In this document: positions 9,404-17,350 of the stretch, piece after piece | How positions within the stretch are numbered: the first letter of the stretch is position 1 | Layout of the letters: every line of letters starts with the position of its first letter | DNA from: Bacillus sp. cl95 | GTDB taxonomy: Bacteria; Bacillota; Bacilli; Bacillales; Cytobacillaceae | NCBI RefSeq assembly: GCF_900115925.1 | Contig: NZ_FOYF01000001.1 | Span: 62,001-126,000 of the forward strand | Direction of reading: 5' to 3' | DNA length: 64,000 nt | The notes under the pieces: generated by a model | The model's input: the letters and a program-made list of their open reading frames with translations, nothing else | Database searches by the model: none | What the model was told of the DNA's origin: nothing | Program-made: the position numbers and the translations under genes

Positions 9404-9591
9404 AAGTAAAGGCTGTTTTCGCACTGATTGTTTCTTCTCGGATGCTACTTTCACCCGCATTCTTTATGGCTTCGGGGCTCTTTTCGAGAAGTTACTGAAC
9501 CAAGAATTCATAAAAAATCTTAAAAATCTCGACGCCGATTTTTTACTTTTGCTTGTGAAAACAACAAAGTTTACGAAAAGAGCCTAAGTAA
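9404..9591 (-). mobile_element. MITE-like element with 6-bp target duplication (copy 1)
   Basis: The element covers 9410-9585 (176 bp) and is bounded by imperfect inverted ends: AGGCTGTTTTCG at the left and, on the opposite strand, AGGCTCTTTTCG at the right. AAGTAA occurs immediately on both sides (9404-9409 and 9586-9591), an exact 6-bp target-site duplication. Removing the element and one duplicate restores a continuous sequence in which the upstream minus-strand gene ends in TAA. The insertion therefore landed in that stop codon and rebuilt it as TAG. It encodes no protein. A related copy lies at 10936-11119 in the opposite orientation. Confidence 0.72.
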
Positions 9592-9856
9592 GAAATACCG
9601 GCAACGCGGACAAATACAAAGAGATAGCCGCTAAGATGAAAAATAAGACAGCCGTTTTAAGGTTTTTCCTCATTTTGATCCCATAAGCAATAAAGAAGAT
9701 GGCCGCAGCTAATTTGGAAATACTTTGATTATAAATATTCCCCGAGAAAAATGAACTGCTCAATATAATTGAAGTTAGCAATGTCATCACAATCAGTATC
9801 TTAAACCAAAGTGGCTCACGTTGGAATTGTTTGATCATAAATCTCATCCGCTGCAT
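9584..9856 (-). CDS. Small two- to three-helix membrane protein, unknown
   Basis: A 90-residue protein with a basic, amphipathic start (MQRMRFMIKQFQREPLWFK) and three hydrophobic segments (about 18-38, 47-63 and 67-88). GGAGGG lies 11 nt upstream of the ATG, slightly far. Its stop codon TAG spans the junction with the MITE-like element; before insertion the stop was TAA at the same codon, so the protein is unchanged. No family was recognised. Confidence 0.6.
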   Translation of the reverse strand: MQRMRFMIKQFQREPLWFKILIVMTLLTSIILSSSFFSGNIYNQSISKLAAAIFFIAYGIKMRKNLKTAVLFFILAAISLYLSALPVFLT

Positions 9857-10254
9857 GACCTTGGACTCCCTCCAAAGAAAATAATATTCAAATTAAGTAT
9901 ATGGTTCATTCTTTTATTATAGCCCTTATCTATCACTCTATTAGTTCATAATCAGATGTGGCGTTTCCTTATGTTATTCATTTCCGTCCCAATTTAATAA
10001 AGTCAGATTAGTGCCATGTATGATTCGGTTCCCAAATTACTCTTCATTAAATTCCTGTTATCCTTTTTAAATAATGCAGTTTGTCTCATTCACTTGTTTC
10101 ATCAAAAAAAATAGCTGCCCATTAAGGACAGCACTTCGAGCCTTTTGTATTTTCGGAAAAAACTGATTTAATAACCGACATTTCGTTTATTTTAGAAAAT
10201 GAAGGGCATCCTTGAAAGTGATACATTAAATGACAGTGAAGGGATGGGTTGTGA
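9857..10254. other. 398-bp intergenic region
   Basis: It lies between divergent genes and presumably holds both promoters. TATAAT occurs on the minus strand near 9919-9925 without a clear -35. The only strong structure is a leftward hairpin at 10107-10132. No coding frame was found. Confidence 0.5.
10107..10132 (-). terminator. Orphan leftward terminator
   Basis: On the minus strand GCTGTCC-TTAAT-GGGCAGC is followed by TATTTTTTTT, a clear intrinsic terminator. No minus-strand gene lies immediately upstream of it. It may end antisense transcription from the 10255-10917 gene or be left over from a lost gene. Confidence 0.6.
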
Positions 10255-10917
10255 ATGTCGTTAGAATGGTTTGATCGTGTAAGCGGGGAACTTCAGGATC
10301 ATTTAGAATCCATATGTGGCGAGTATGATCAGAGTGGTCATATGTCTGTTGAGCGTGGCGCTAAATATCCTCGGATTGAATTCTTTATAGAAATAGAAGA
10401 GGAAGAGAGAGATTATTTTTGTACCGTCTCTTTCGATGCTGCCCATGAGGAATTTTTCTTTGAGCAATTTGATTCTGAATATGGAAAAACTTGCCGCACC
10501 CTCCTTGAGGATATAGAAGACATCGTCGACTATGTCCACGAAAGTCTTCACGAATATTTGAATGAAGGCTTTGAAGTTGTAGTGGAAGCCGACTCCGAAG
10601 AGTTTGATGACGATGATTACTATGAAGAAGAAGCGGTGGACGACATTTTTGAAGAAATCGATGTGGAGTGGGAAACTCCCGAGGTTACCGCATATATTCA
10701 TGAAGATGAAGTCGAAGTCACTTATCAGTTTGGAATCATTAAAGAAACTGGTGATGGTGTGATTAAAAGAGTCAACCGAATTTGGACTTCCGAAGAAGAC
10801 TTGCTAAAGGATGAAAGTCATTTCATCTTTAGCAAAGAAGAAGCTTCTACCATTATTGCGTTAATCGCAAGTCATATGGACTCCATGAGCAATTTCAATT
10901 TCGATGAAGCCAGGTAA
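10255..10917 (+). CDS. Highly acidic cytosolic protein, unknown
   Basis: A 220-residue protein with no signal peptide or membrane helix. It is extremely acidic, especially in residues 110-140 (EEFDDDDYYEEEAVDDIFEE). The N-terminal half alternates aromatic and acidic residues in beta-strand-like patterns, and the second half (TAYIHEDEVEVTYQFGIIK) looks like a small mixed fold. No family was recognised. A hairpin terminator overlaps the stop codon, and the second MITE copy begins 18 bp after the stop. Confidence 0.7.
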   Translation: MSLEWFDRVSGELQDHLESICGEYDQSGHMSVERGAKYPRIEFFIEIEEEERDYFCTVSFDAAHEEFFFEQFDSEYGKTCRTLLEDIEDIVDYVHESLHEYLNEGFEVVVEADSEEFDDDDYYEEEAVDDIFEEIDVEWETPEVTAYIHEDEVEVTYQFGIIKETGDGVIKRVNRIWTSEEDLLKDESHFIFSKEEASTIIALIASHMDSMSNFNFDEAR

Positions 10918-10930
10918 TTCTGGCTTTTTT
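10907..10930 (+). terminator. Intrinsic terminator overlapping a stop codon
   Basis: AAGCCAG-GTAATT-CTGGCTT followed by Ts; the stop codon is in the loop. Confidence 0.75.
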
Positions 10931-10935
10931 TATTT

Positions 10936-11119
10936 AGGCTCTTTTCGTAAAATTTGTTGTTATTGTAACAAGAAAAAGCCGGCTTTAGGGCTTTTTCTAT
11001 CCTGAAATCATTAGTAATTTAGAGTTTAGAATTTTCTATTGAGGAAAAGAGCAAGAAATAAGAATCTATTCGTGTTGTTCCATTTTTCGTAAAAGTAACA
11101 ATCAATCCGAAAACTGTCT
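10936..11119 (+). mobile_element. MITE-like element (copy 2)
   Basis: This 184-bp element starts AGGCTCTTTTCGTAAAATTTGTTG and ends with AACAATCAATCCGAAAACTGTCT, matching the two ends of the copy at 9410-9585. The interior is more diverged and contains a GC-rich hairpin (AAAAAGCC/GGCTTTTT). The flanks TTATTT (10930-10935) and TTATCT (11120-11125) look like a target duplication with one mismatch. It has no coding capacity. Confidence 0.6.
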
Positions 11120-11207
11120 TTATCTATCTGCATCAATAAGATGCATTCCCCCCTCGAAGGATTGGGTAAATTAATCGTATGAAAATTTCACAAGGAGGCT
11201 TCCTCTC

Positions 11208-12479
11208 GTGGACAAAAATATAAAAAACGCTATTCAAAAATGGTCTGTGCCAATAAAATCATCCGATGATCTAAATCCCTTAATTGATAGGATGGCCCAA
11301 TCTAAGATCGTACTCCTAGGAGAAGCTTCGCATGGGACGTCTGAGTTCTATACGATTAGGACCGAAATAACAAAAAAATTGATTAAAGAAAAAGGTTTTT
11401 CCTTTATTGCCGTTGAAGGTGATTGGCCCTCCTGTCAGGAAGTAAACAGCTATATTAAAGGTTTCAGTAAAACCTATAGGAACACAGAAGAAATCATCAT
11501 TTCAGCTTTTCACCGATGGCCGTCGTGGATGTGGGCAAATCGTGAGGTCTCATCTTTAGTGGAATGGCTTAAAGATTTTAACCGCAACAATAAAAGTGAT
11601 AAAAAAATTGGTTTTTACGGATTGGATGTATACAGCCTATGGGAATCTATGGATGAAATTCTAAACTATCTAAAGAAAATCAACTCTTCCGATCTTGAAA
11701 CAGCTAAGAAAGCATTTTCTTGTTTTGAACCTTTTAATAGGAATAATGAAACATATGCGATTTCTGCAGGTTATCTATCAGATGATTGTACAGATGAGGT
11801 TGTAGATTTGCTAACCTCTATTAGAAGTAATACTAAGACAAGCAACCTCGATCCTGAGGAGGCACTAAACTTAGAAGTAAATGCTCTAGTTGCCGCTAAC
11901 GCCGAAGAATACTATCGGTCTATGGTTCAAAGCGATTCGCGATCCTGGAATGTACGGGACAAGCATATGGTTGAAGCCCTCAATGCCATTCGAAAATATT
12001 ATGGCGAAGATGCAAAGGTCATTATTTGGGAGCACAACACTCATGTAGGCGATGCTCGGGCAACAGACATGCAAAGAGAAGGTATGCTGAATGTTGGTCA
12101 GATTGTCAGGGAACAGCATAAAAAAGAGGATGTGTTTATAGCGGGATTCGGTACTCATAAAGGGACGGTGATTGCCAGCGAGGCATGGGGTGCTGAACAA
12201 AAGATTATGGATGTTCCTCCTGCAAAGGCTTTTAGCTGGGAAGATTATTTATTTCAGGCTGGTTCCTTTGACAAGTGGCTATTATTCACTGATGAAAACA
12301 GATCCTACTTCTCCAACATCCTTGGACATAGAGCAATTGGAGTCGTTTATCAACCTGAAATGGAGCACTATGGCAATTACGTCCCTTCTAACCTTTCAGC
12401 ACGGTATGATGCATTTATTTATGTTGATACATCAAAAGCTCTTCACCCTCTGCAAAATTACCCTAATAATTATGAATAA
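11208..12479 (+). CDS. Erythromycin esterase family protein
   Basis: A 423-residue soluble protein of the erythromycin-esterase-like superfamily. Family motifs are visible in order: LLGEASHGTSEFYTIR (about residues 36-51), AVEGDWPSC, FHRWPSWMWANREV, GLDVYSLWESM and IIWEHNTHVGDARATDM, which supply the catalytic His and Glu residues. The start is a GTG with AAGGAGG about 10 nt upstream; part of that ribosome site can fold onto the following CTTCCTC. True Ere enzymes hydrolyse the macrolide lactone ring. Chromosomal Bacillus homologues often have no proven drug activity, so resistance is only a possibility. The gene is monocistronic with its own terminator. Confidence 0.88.
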   Translation: MDKNIKNAIQKWSVPIKSSDDLNPLIDRMAQSKIVLLGEASHGTSEFYTIRTEITKKLIKEKGFSFIAVEGDWPSCQEVNSYIKGFSKTYRNTEEIIISAFHRWPSWMWANREVSSLVEWLKDFNRNNKSDKKIGFYGLDVYSLWESMDEILNYLKKINSSDLETAKKAFSCFEPFNRNNETYAISAGYLSDDCTDEVVDLLTSIRSNTKTSNLDPEEALNLEVNALVAANAEEYYRSMVQSDSRSWNVRDKHMVEALNAIRKYYGEDAKVIIWEHNTHVGDARATDMQREGMLNVGQIVREQHKKEDVFIAGFGTHKGTVIASEAWGAEQKIMDVPPAKAFSWEDYLFQAGSFDKWLLFTDENRSYFSNILGHRAIGVVYQPEMEHYGNYVPSNLSARYDAFIYVDTSKALHPLQNYPNNYE

Positions 12480-12481
12480 TT

Positions 12482-12510
12482 AAAAGCCTTCCTATCTGGG
12501 AAGGCTTTTT
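12482..12510. terminator. Bidirectional terminator between convergent genes
   Basis: AAAAGCCTTCC / GGAAGGCTTTT stem with flanking A and T runs, shared by the esterase-like gene and ltaE. Confidence 0.9.
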
Positions 12511-12512
12511 AA

Positions 12513-13535
12513 CTATCGTAAGGTATCAGAAATTCCCTTAAGAGCTTTATCAATATCCGCTTTCGTTACATCAAAGTGAGTGACGAAACGGACAAGTCCA
12601 CTTCCGAATCCTCCTGCTAGTATACCAATTTCTTTAAGTCGAAGACAAAATTCTTCTTGTGTTTGTCCTGTCTTACTTACATCAACCACCACAATATTTG
12701 TGTCAACCTGATTAGCAACATTCAGCAATGCAATTTCATTGATGCCTTCTGCAAAAATACGTGCATTTTCATGATCAATCGCTAGCCTTTCAGACATTTT
12801 GGTTAATGCAATATATCCCGGAGCTGCAATGATACCTGCTTGACGTAATCCACCGCCCAATCGTTTACGCCATTTTCTTGCTTTTTGAATAAAATCTCTA
12901 TTTCCTGCTAGCAATGAACCAACTGGAGCACCCAACCCCTTTGATAGACAAATTTGAACCGTATCACAATGTGCCGTCAAATCTGTCACGGGAACACCTT
13001 GTGCCGTTGAAGCGTTAAACAGACGCGCTCCATCTAAATGTACAGGAACACCGTATTTTCCTGCAACATTGTAAATCTCTCTCATATTTGAAACAGGAAC
13101 AACAGCACCGCCTGCCCTGTTATGTGTATTTTCTATACAGATCAAACCTGTTTCAGGAAAGTGTTGGTCTTCTGGTCTGATTGCTGCTTCTACAGCTTCC
13201 GCTGACATTGCACCACGAACACCAGGAATGGTTCTTGTTTGCACTCCTGCAAGCGCGGATGCAGCACCTGACTCATAATAAAAGATATGGGATTCTGCTT
13301 CCATCAACACTTCATTCCCAGGGCGGCAATGAACCAAAATAGCAAGTTGATTACCCTGAGTTCCGCTTGTGACAAACAATGCATCTTCCTTACCAAGGAT
13401 TTCGGCAGCGGCTTCTTCCAGCCTTTTTACCGATGGATCTTCTCCATAAACATCATCCCCAACTTCAGCGGTATAGGCTGCTTTTCTCATTTCTTCCGTT
13501 GGCTTTGTGACTGTATCACTTCTTAAATCAATCAT
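12513..13535 (-). CDS. ltaE: Low-specificity L-threonine aldolase
   Basis: A 340-residue PLP-dependent enzyme that cleaves L-threonine or allo-threonine to glycine and acetaldehyde. It opens with IDLRSDTVTKPTEEMRKA, the family hallmark. VTSGTQGNQLA follows, then HLDGARLFNA (Asp contacting the cofactor ring nitrogen) and QICLSKGLGAPVGS with the Schiff-base lysine. I use the ATG at 13535, 8 nt from AAAGGG; an ATG two codons earlier is too close to the ribosome site. It converges on the esterase-like gene and shares its terminator. Confidence 0.93.
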   Translation of the reverse strand: MIDLRSDTVTKPTEEMRKAAYTAEVGDDVYGEDPSVKRLEEAAAEILGKEDALFVTSGTQGNQLAILVHCRPGNEVLMEAESHIFYYESGAASALAGVQTRTIPGVRGAMSAEAVEAAIRPEDQHFPETGLICIENTHNRAGGAVVPVSNMREIYNVAGKYGVPVHLDGARLFNASTAQGVPVTDLTAHCDTVQICLSKGLGAPVGSLLAGNRDFIQKARKWRKRLGGGLRQAGIIAAPGYIALTKMSERLAIDHENARIFAEGINEIALLNVANQVDTNIVVVDVSKTGQTQEEFCLRLKEIGILAGGFGSGLVRFVTHFDVTKADIDKALKGISDTLR

Positions 13536-13621
13536 GTTCATCGCCCTTTCCTATGTAAAATATAGAAGAATTTAAGTTTATCATTTTTATCTATTTCTTC
13601 TATGATGATCTTCTCTTTTCA

Positions 13622-14014
13622 CTAGACTCCTGTGGTAAGAAGTGTTGCTTTTCTTTCTTTTATCACACCTAAAAAAATTACCAATGAACCGGATACTACA
13701 AATAGTGGCTCTAGCCAGTTTGCTTCTGGGCCACTAGTAATTCGATGCAAACCAAAAATCCAGTGAAAGACAACTATATCAAAACTAAGAAACAATCCGG
13801 TTGCAACAAGAAAGCCATTAAAAAATGACTCAGAAAACAATTTCTTAAAAAGAATCATAAATAGTGCAAGCATGATAAGTCCGAATCCAATGGCCCCGAG
13901 TCTTTCACTCATAGAGTCTAACTGAACTCCCATTGCGGATACTTTTAGACCATGGAATAAAAATCCTGTCATGAAATATCCTGTCGTAAAACCAAGTGTA
14001 CGAAATGAAAACAT
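13622..14014 (-). CDS. DUF2243-like four-helix membrane protein
   Basis: The start at 14014 follows AAGGGGG by 6 nt, giving 130 residues. There are four hydrophobic segments and a His-rich motif (SFDIVVFHWIFGLHRI) after the third, which resembles the conserved histidines of DUF2243 membrane proteins. The function of that family is not known. The final residues (KERKATLLTTGV) are cytosolic. It follows ltaE in the same direction but is separated from it by about 85 bp. Confidence 0.65.
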   Translation of the reverse strand: MFSFRTLGFTTGYFMTGFLFHGLKVSAMGVQLDSMSERLGAIGFGLIMLALFMILFKKLFSESFFNGFLVATGLFLSFDIVVFHWIFGLHRITSGPEANWLEPLFVVSGSLVIFLGVIKERKATLLTTGV

Positions 14015-14222
14015 ACTTTTCCCCCTTAATATACCAACTATTATACTGCGTTTCTGGACAAACAAAAACCCCGTCAATTATAACCGAGGCTTAAAATTAG
14101 GAAATATAACTGTCAATATCAACAACGACCATTATTAGTCACTTCCAATAAGAAAGACTTGTCTTTTACTTTAAATATAGTAGGATTATTAAGGTGAATT
14201 TTAATAGAAAGGAATTTTCCTT

Positions 14223-15044
14223 ATGACATATAAAATGATTGTTCTAGATTTAGATGATACTCTTCTTCGTAATGATCAAACGATTTCTCCTCGTACAAAG
14301 CAAGCATTGATGGATGCACAAGAAGCAGGGGTCAAGGTGGTCCTCGCATCTGGCCGCCCAACTTTTGGAATGAGAAAAATTGCTGAGGAGCTTCGCTTAC
14401 AGGATTTCGGAAGCTACATTCTTTCTTTTAACGGAGCTAAGATCATCAACTGCCAAACGGGAGAGGAATTGTTCAGCAGCACCCTCTCACCGGAAACGAT
14501 GGAATCACTTTACCGTCTTAGTCAACGTGAAGGTGTTATGATTCATACTTATATTGAAGATCAGATATTCACTGATATTGACAATAAGTTTACCGACATT
14601 GAAGGCGATTTGACTGGCATGGAAATTGTCATCGTAGACAACTTTGTTGACGCTGTCCAAGAACCAGTTGTCAAAGCGCTCATGCTTGCGGAGCCTGAAG
14701 AACTTGCCATTGTTGAAAAAACTTTACAGGCAGAATTAGCAGGTAAATTAAGCGTCATGCGCTCCAAACCGTTCTTTCTTGAATTTACGGAAGCTGGGGT
14801 AACTAAGGGCACTAGCTTGAACCATTTGATTCACACCATGGGCATCAAGCGAGAAGAAGTAATCGCAATGGGTGATAGCTATAATGACTTGGCTATGATT
14901 GAATTTGCTGGACTTGGTGTCGCGATGGGTAACGCCCCCGAAGATATTAAAGCAAAAGCTGATTATGTTACAGATACGAATATGAACGACGGCGTTGCAA
15001 AGGTCGTTGAAGAATTTGTTCTTAAGGCGCTTGTAACCCAATAA
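14223..15044 (+). CDS. Cof-type HAD-IIB phosphatase
   Basis: A 273-residue HAD hydrolase with motif I LDLDDTLLRND, motif II LASGRP, motif III lysine in TKGTSLNHL and motif IV MGDSYNDLAMIEFAGLGVAMGNA. The C2-type cap lies between residues about 85 and 185. Members dephosphorylate sugar phosphates, FMN or PLP with broad specificity, and the exact substrate cannot be read from sequence. AAAGGA precedes the ATG. A second member of this family occurs at 31201-31965. Confidence 0.9.
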   Translation: MTYKMIVLDLDDTLLRNDQTISPRTKQALMDAQEAGVKVVLASGRPTFGMRKIAEELRLQDFGSYILSFNGAKIINCQTGEELFSSTLSPETMESLYRLSQREGVMIHTYIEDQIFTDIDNKFTDIEGDLTGMEIVIVDNFVDAVQEPVVKALMLAEPEELAIVEKTLQAELAGKLSVMRSKPFFLEFTEAGVTKGTSLNHLIHTMGIKREEVIAMGDSYNDLAMIEFAGLGVAMGNAPEDIKAKADYVTDTNMNDGVAKVVEEFVLKALVTQ

Positions 15045-15084
15045 TACTGACAGCGATTATTGCTCTTGTCGCTTTGACTAATTT

Positions 15085-15113
15085 GTCCTTCATTATGCTG
15101 ATGAAGGACTTTT
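15085..15113 (+). terminator. Intrinsic terminator of the HAD gene
   Basis: GTCCTTCAT / ATGAAGGAC stem with a 7-nt loop, followed by TTTT. Confidence 0.85.
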
Positions 15114-15140
15114 CACTTATTCTGCGGATAGCTTTTGTTA

Positions 15141-15480
15141 TTCATCGGGCTTATGAAGCACTTTCCTACCTCGCCGCCATCTGGGATTTGTAATTCATCG
15201 GGCTTATGAAGTACTTTCCTACCTCGCCGCCATCTGGGATTTGTAATTCATCGGGCTTATGAAGTACTTTTCACCCCCTCTACCATCAGAGATTTGATAT
15301 TCTCGGGCTAATGAAGTACTCTTCAACCATGACGCCATCTGGGTTTTGTTATTCATCCGCCTAATGGAGTACTTATCAACTCCAACGTCATCTGGGATTT
15401 GTTATTCATCTGCCTTATGAAGTAATTTTCATCCCCGACGCCATCTGTGATTTGTTGTTCATCTCGCTTTGAAGTATATT
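15141..15480. repeat. Tandem repeat, about 6.5 units of 53 bp
   Basis: Units start at 15141, 15194, 15247, 15300, 15352, 15405 and 15458 (partial). Each has the pattern TTCATCGGGCTTATGAAGTA, then a variable middle, then GCCATCTGGGATTTGTTA. The first two units differ at only one position; later ones diverge progressively. The length is not a multiple of three and no frame stays open. The array fills the gap between the HAD gene and the SASP gene. Confidence 0.92.
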
Positions 15481-15523
15481 TCGTGATCGTTTGGGCACTG
15501 TAAATCCAAAGAGGTGATTCATA

Positions 15524-15757
15524 ATGGCCAGAAAGAATAAGATTCTTGTACCGGAAGCCAGAAAAGGACTAGATGAACTGAAAGCAAAAATTACAGGTGC
15601 CTCCTCCCCTGAAGATGCAAAATTTGAAGCGGCACAGGAAACAGGTGTTCCTCTGAAAAAAGGCTATAATGGCCAACTTACATCCGTACAGGCTGGAAGA
15701 GTAGGCGGTCGAATAGGTGGAAGCATGGTTCGTGAACTCGTGAAAATGGCGAAATAA
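15524..15757 (+). CDS. Alpha/beta-type small acid-soluble spore protein
   Basis: A 77-residue SASP. These proteins coat spore DNA and protect it from UV. The germination-protease site lies in KFEAAQETGV, and the DNA-binding core is seen as GYNGQLTSVQAGRVGGRIGGSMVRELVKMA. AAAGAGGTG precedes the ATG. A weak sigma-G-like pair (GTATA near 15475, CACTGTA near 15498) overlaps the end of the tandem repeats. Expression in the forespore is expected for the family. A terminator follows. Confidence 0.92.
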   Translation: MARKNKILVPEARKGLDELKAKITGASSPEDAKFEAAQETGVPLKKGYNGQLTSVQAGRVGGRIGGSMVRELVKMAK

Positions 15758-15776
15758 AACTTGAATAAGAATACCT

Positions 15777-15815
15777 AAAAAAACGCGATAGGTGGCATAC
15801 ACCTATCGCGTTTTT
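15777..15815. terminator. Bidirectional terminator between SASP and ytbD
   Basis: A 16-bp perfect stem (15779-15794 with 15800-15815), 5-nt loop and flanking A/T runs. Confidence 0.93.
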
Positions 15816-15821
15816 AAGTTG

Positions 15822-17018
15822 TTATTTGTTCTTTTTATCAATAGCCGCACTCCAACTAGTAAGAAGCACAGCACCAAATACCATTATTCCACCAATCCAT
15901 GGTGTATGGATTAGACCAATCGAGTCGACTACTAGTCCACCCACGAAAGCCCCAATCGCGATTCCTAAGTTGAAAGCAGCAATATTTAACGCTGAAGCAA
16001 CATCCACAGCAGAAGGCACATATTTTTCTGCCAAATTCACTACCAACACTTGCAACCCCGGAACGTTCATGAAAGCAAATAAACCTAACAAGAAAATCGT
16101 CACGACACCGACAATCTTAAACGGTGCGGTAAAAGATAGAATAACTAAGATGATCGCTTGCGCAATAAACATCCAAGCTAATGCTTTAAGCGGATTTTTG
16201 TTCGCAGCTTTCCCCCCTATTGTGTTCCCAATTGCAACAGCAATTCCGTATACCAGCAATATGATACTTACGACCTTCGGAGTGAAACCAGTAATATCCT
16301 GCAGAATCGGAGTTAAGTAAGTGAAAGCAACAAATGTCCCTCCGTAACCAAGAGCCGTAATGGCAAAGGCCAACAATAATGGTCCGTTTTTTAGAATTTT
16401 AATTTGGTCACTGAATTTGGAAGGCGGTGCTTCCTTAAGATTCTTCGGTACTAAAATGGCACTTGCGATAATCCCAATTACACCCAAAAATGCAACTCCC
16501 CAAAACGTTGCTCTCCAACCAAATATTTGGCCAACAAAGGTTCCTAGTGGAACTCCCGTTACAGTTGCAACAGTCAATCCAGTAAACATAAAAGCAATTG
16601 CACTTGCACGCTTATCTTCAGGAACGAGATCTGCAGCGATTGTTGAACCAATTGAGAAGAATACACCATGTGAAAATGCCGTAATAAAACGTGCAATTAA
16701 TAACAATGAAAAACTTGTTGAGATGGCTGCGACTGAATTACCGATGATAAAGACAACCATAAGGGCCATCAAAAGCGTTTTACGACTCATTTTGTTTGTT
16801 AAAGCAGTAAGTATAGGTGCTCCAAATGCGACACCCATGGCATAACCGGAAATCAGCAATCCTGCTAAAGTAATGGATATATTCAAGTCATCCGCAATCG
16901 TCGACAGTAATCCCACTGGAACAAACTCGGTCGTTCCGATTCCAAATGCACTAATGGCCAATGCTAAAAGGGCTAATGTTCCTCCCTTTTTCTGTTTTGC
17001 TTGTATATGTGAATTCAA
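15822..17018 (-). CDS. ytbD: MFS drug-efflux transporter, YtbD-like
   Basis: A 398-residue, 12-helix DHA1-family transporter. The N-terminus carries GIGTTEFVPVGLLSTIADDL and the cytoplasmic loop motif A-like NKMSRK. Helix five has VTGVPLGTFVGQIFGWRATFW, the antiporter signature. The start is a TTG with GAGGAGG 7 nt upstream. It is divergent from an HxlR-type regulator matching Bacillus YtcD, the same pairing as ytbD/ytcD in B. subtilis, which supports the name. Probable drug or metabolite export; the substrate is unknown. Confidence 0.85.
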   Translation of the reverse strand: MNSHIQAKQKKGGTLALLALAISAFGIGTTEFVPVGLLSTIADDLNISITLAGLLISGYAMGVAFGAPILTALTNKMSRKTLLMALMVVFIIGNSVAAISTSFSLLLIARFITAFSHGVFFSIGSTIAADLVPEDKRASAIAFMFTGLTVATVTGVPLGTFVGQIFGWRATFWGVAFLGVIGIIASAILVPKNLKEAPPSKFSDQIKILKNGPLLLAFAITALGYGGTFVAFTYLTPILQDITGFTPKVVSIILLVYGIAVAIGNTIGGKAANKNPLKALAWMFIAQAIILVILSFTAPFKIVGVVTIFLLGLFAFMNVPGLQVLVVNLAEKYVPSAVDVASALNIAAFNLGIAIGAFVGGLVVDSIGLIHTPWIGGIMVFGAVLLTSWSAAIDKKNK

Positions 17019-17047
17019 GAAAATTCCTCCTCAATTGTATCTCTTTT

Positions 17048-17075
17048 TAAATATGATCGAATAAGTGATAGTCAA
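17048..17075 (-). promoter_or_regulatory. Candidate promoter of ytbD
   Basis: On the minus strand TTGACT (17075-17070) and TATTTA (17053-17048) are 16 nt apart, just upstream of the GAGGAGG ribosome site. Confidence 0.5.
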
Positions 17076-17155
17076 CTGACGGTCGATGAAGGCGCCTTTC
17101 ATCTTGGCTCGTCATGTAAATTATTATGAAGGCTACACGCTTTTTTAAAAAGTAC

Positions 17156-17188
17156 GCACTTTAAAGTTCTGTAGGCACTTAAAAGTAC
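17156..17188. promoter_or_regulatory. Double operator O1/O2 of the ytbD-ytcD region
   Basis: GCACTTTAAAGTTC (17156-17169) and GCACTTAAAAGTAC (17175-17188) each contain the inverted core ACTT-NN-AAGT and are spaced 19 bp start to start. They share this arrangement with the pair at 17288-17320. HxlR/DUF24 regulators bind as dimers to such sites, so YtcD is the likely ligand. Confidence 0.65.
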
Positions 17189-17231
17189 CCTATACCTCAC
17201 TTTTAACAGCAGCGTTATAATGAACACATGT

Positions 17232-17260
17232 TTGATTTACTGCTGCCCGTTTGCTAGTAT
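17232..17260 (+). promoter_or_regulatory. Promoter of ytcD
   Basis: TTGATT (17232-17237), 17-nt spacer, TAGTAT (17255-17260). Operators O3/O4 lie 20-55 nt downstream of the predicted start site. Confidence 0.65.
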
Positions 17261-17287
17261 GAACCAAATAGTTTTTATGAGAAGTAC

Positions 17288-17320
17288 GCACTTTTATGTA
17301 CGATAGGCACTTTTAAGTTC
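17288..17320. promoter_or_regulatory. Double operator O3/O4 in the ytcD leader
   Basis: GCACTTTTATGTAC (17288-17301) and GCACTTTTAAGTTC (17307-17320), again 19 bp start to start and preceded by AGTAC as at O1. The position between promoter and ribosome site suggests autorepression. Confidence 0.65.
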
Positions 17321-17350
17321 CTTTAATAATTAAAAAGGAGTTAATCATAT

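Noticed and set aside
11190-11207. Leader-peptide attenuation of the erythromycin-esterase-like gene
   Set aside because: The ribosome site can form a tiny hairpin with CTTCCTC, but no leader ORF with a ribosome site or alternative pairing was found.
12172-12483. Overlapping rightward frame in the erythromycin-esterase-like gene
   Set aside because: An alternative frame of a well-supported gene, with no independent start signal.
15141-15480. CRISPR array
   Set aside because: The repeats are contiguous 53-bp units without unique spacers, and no cas gene is present.
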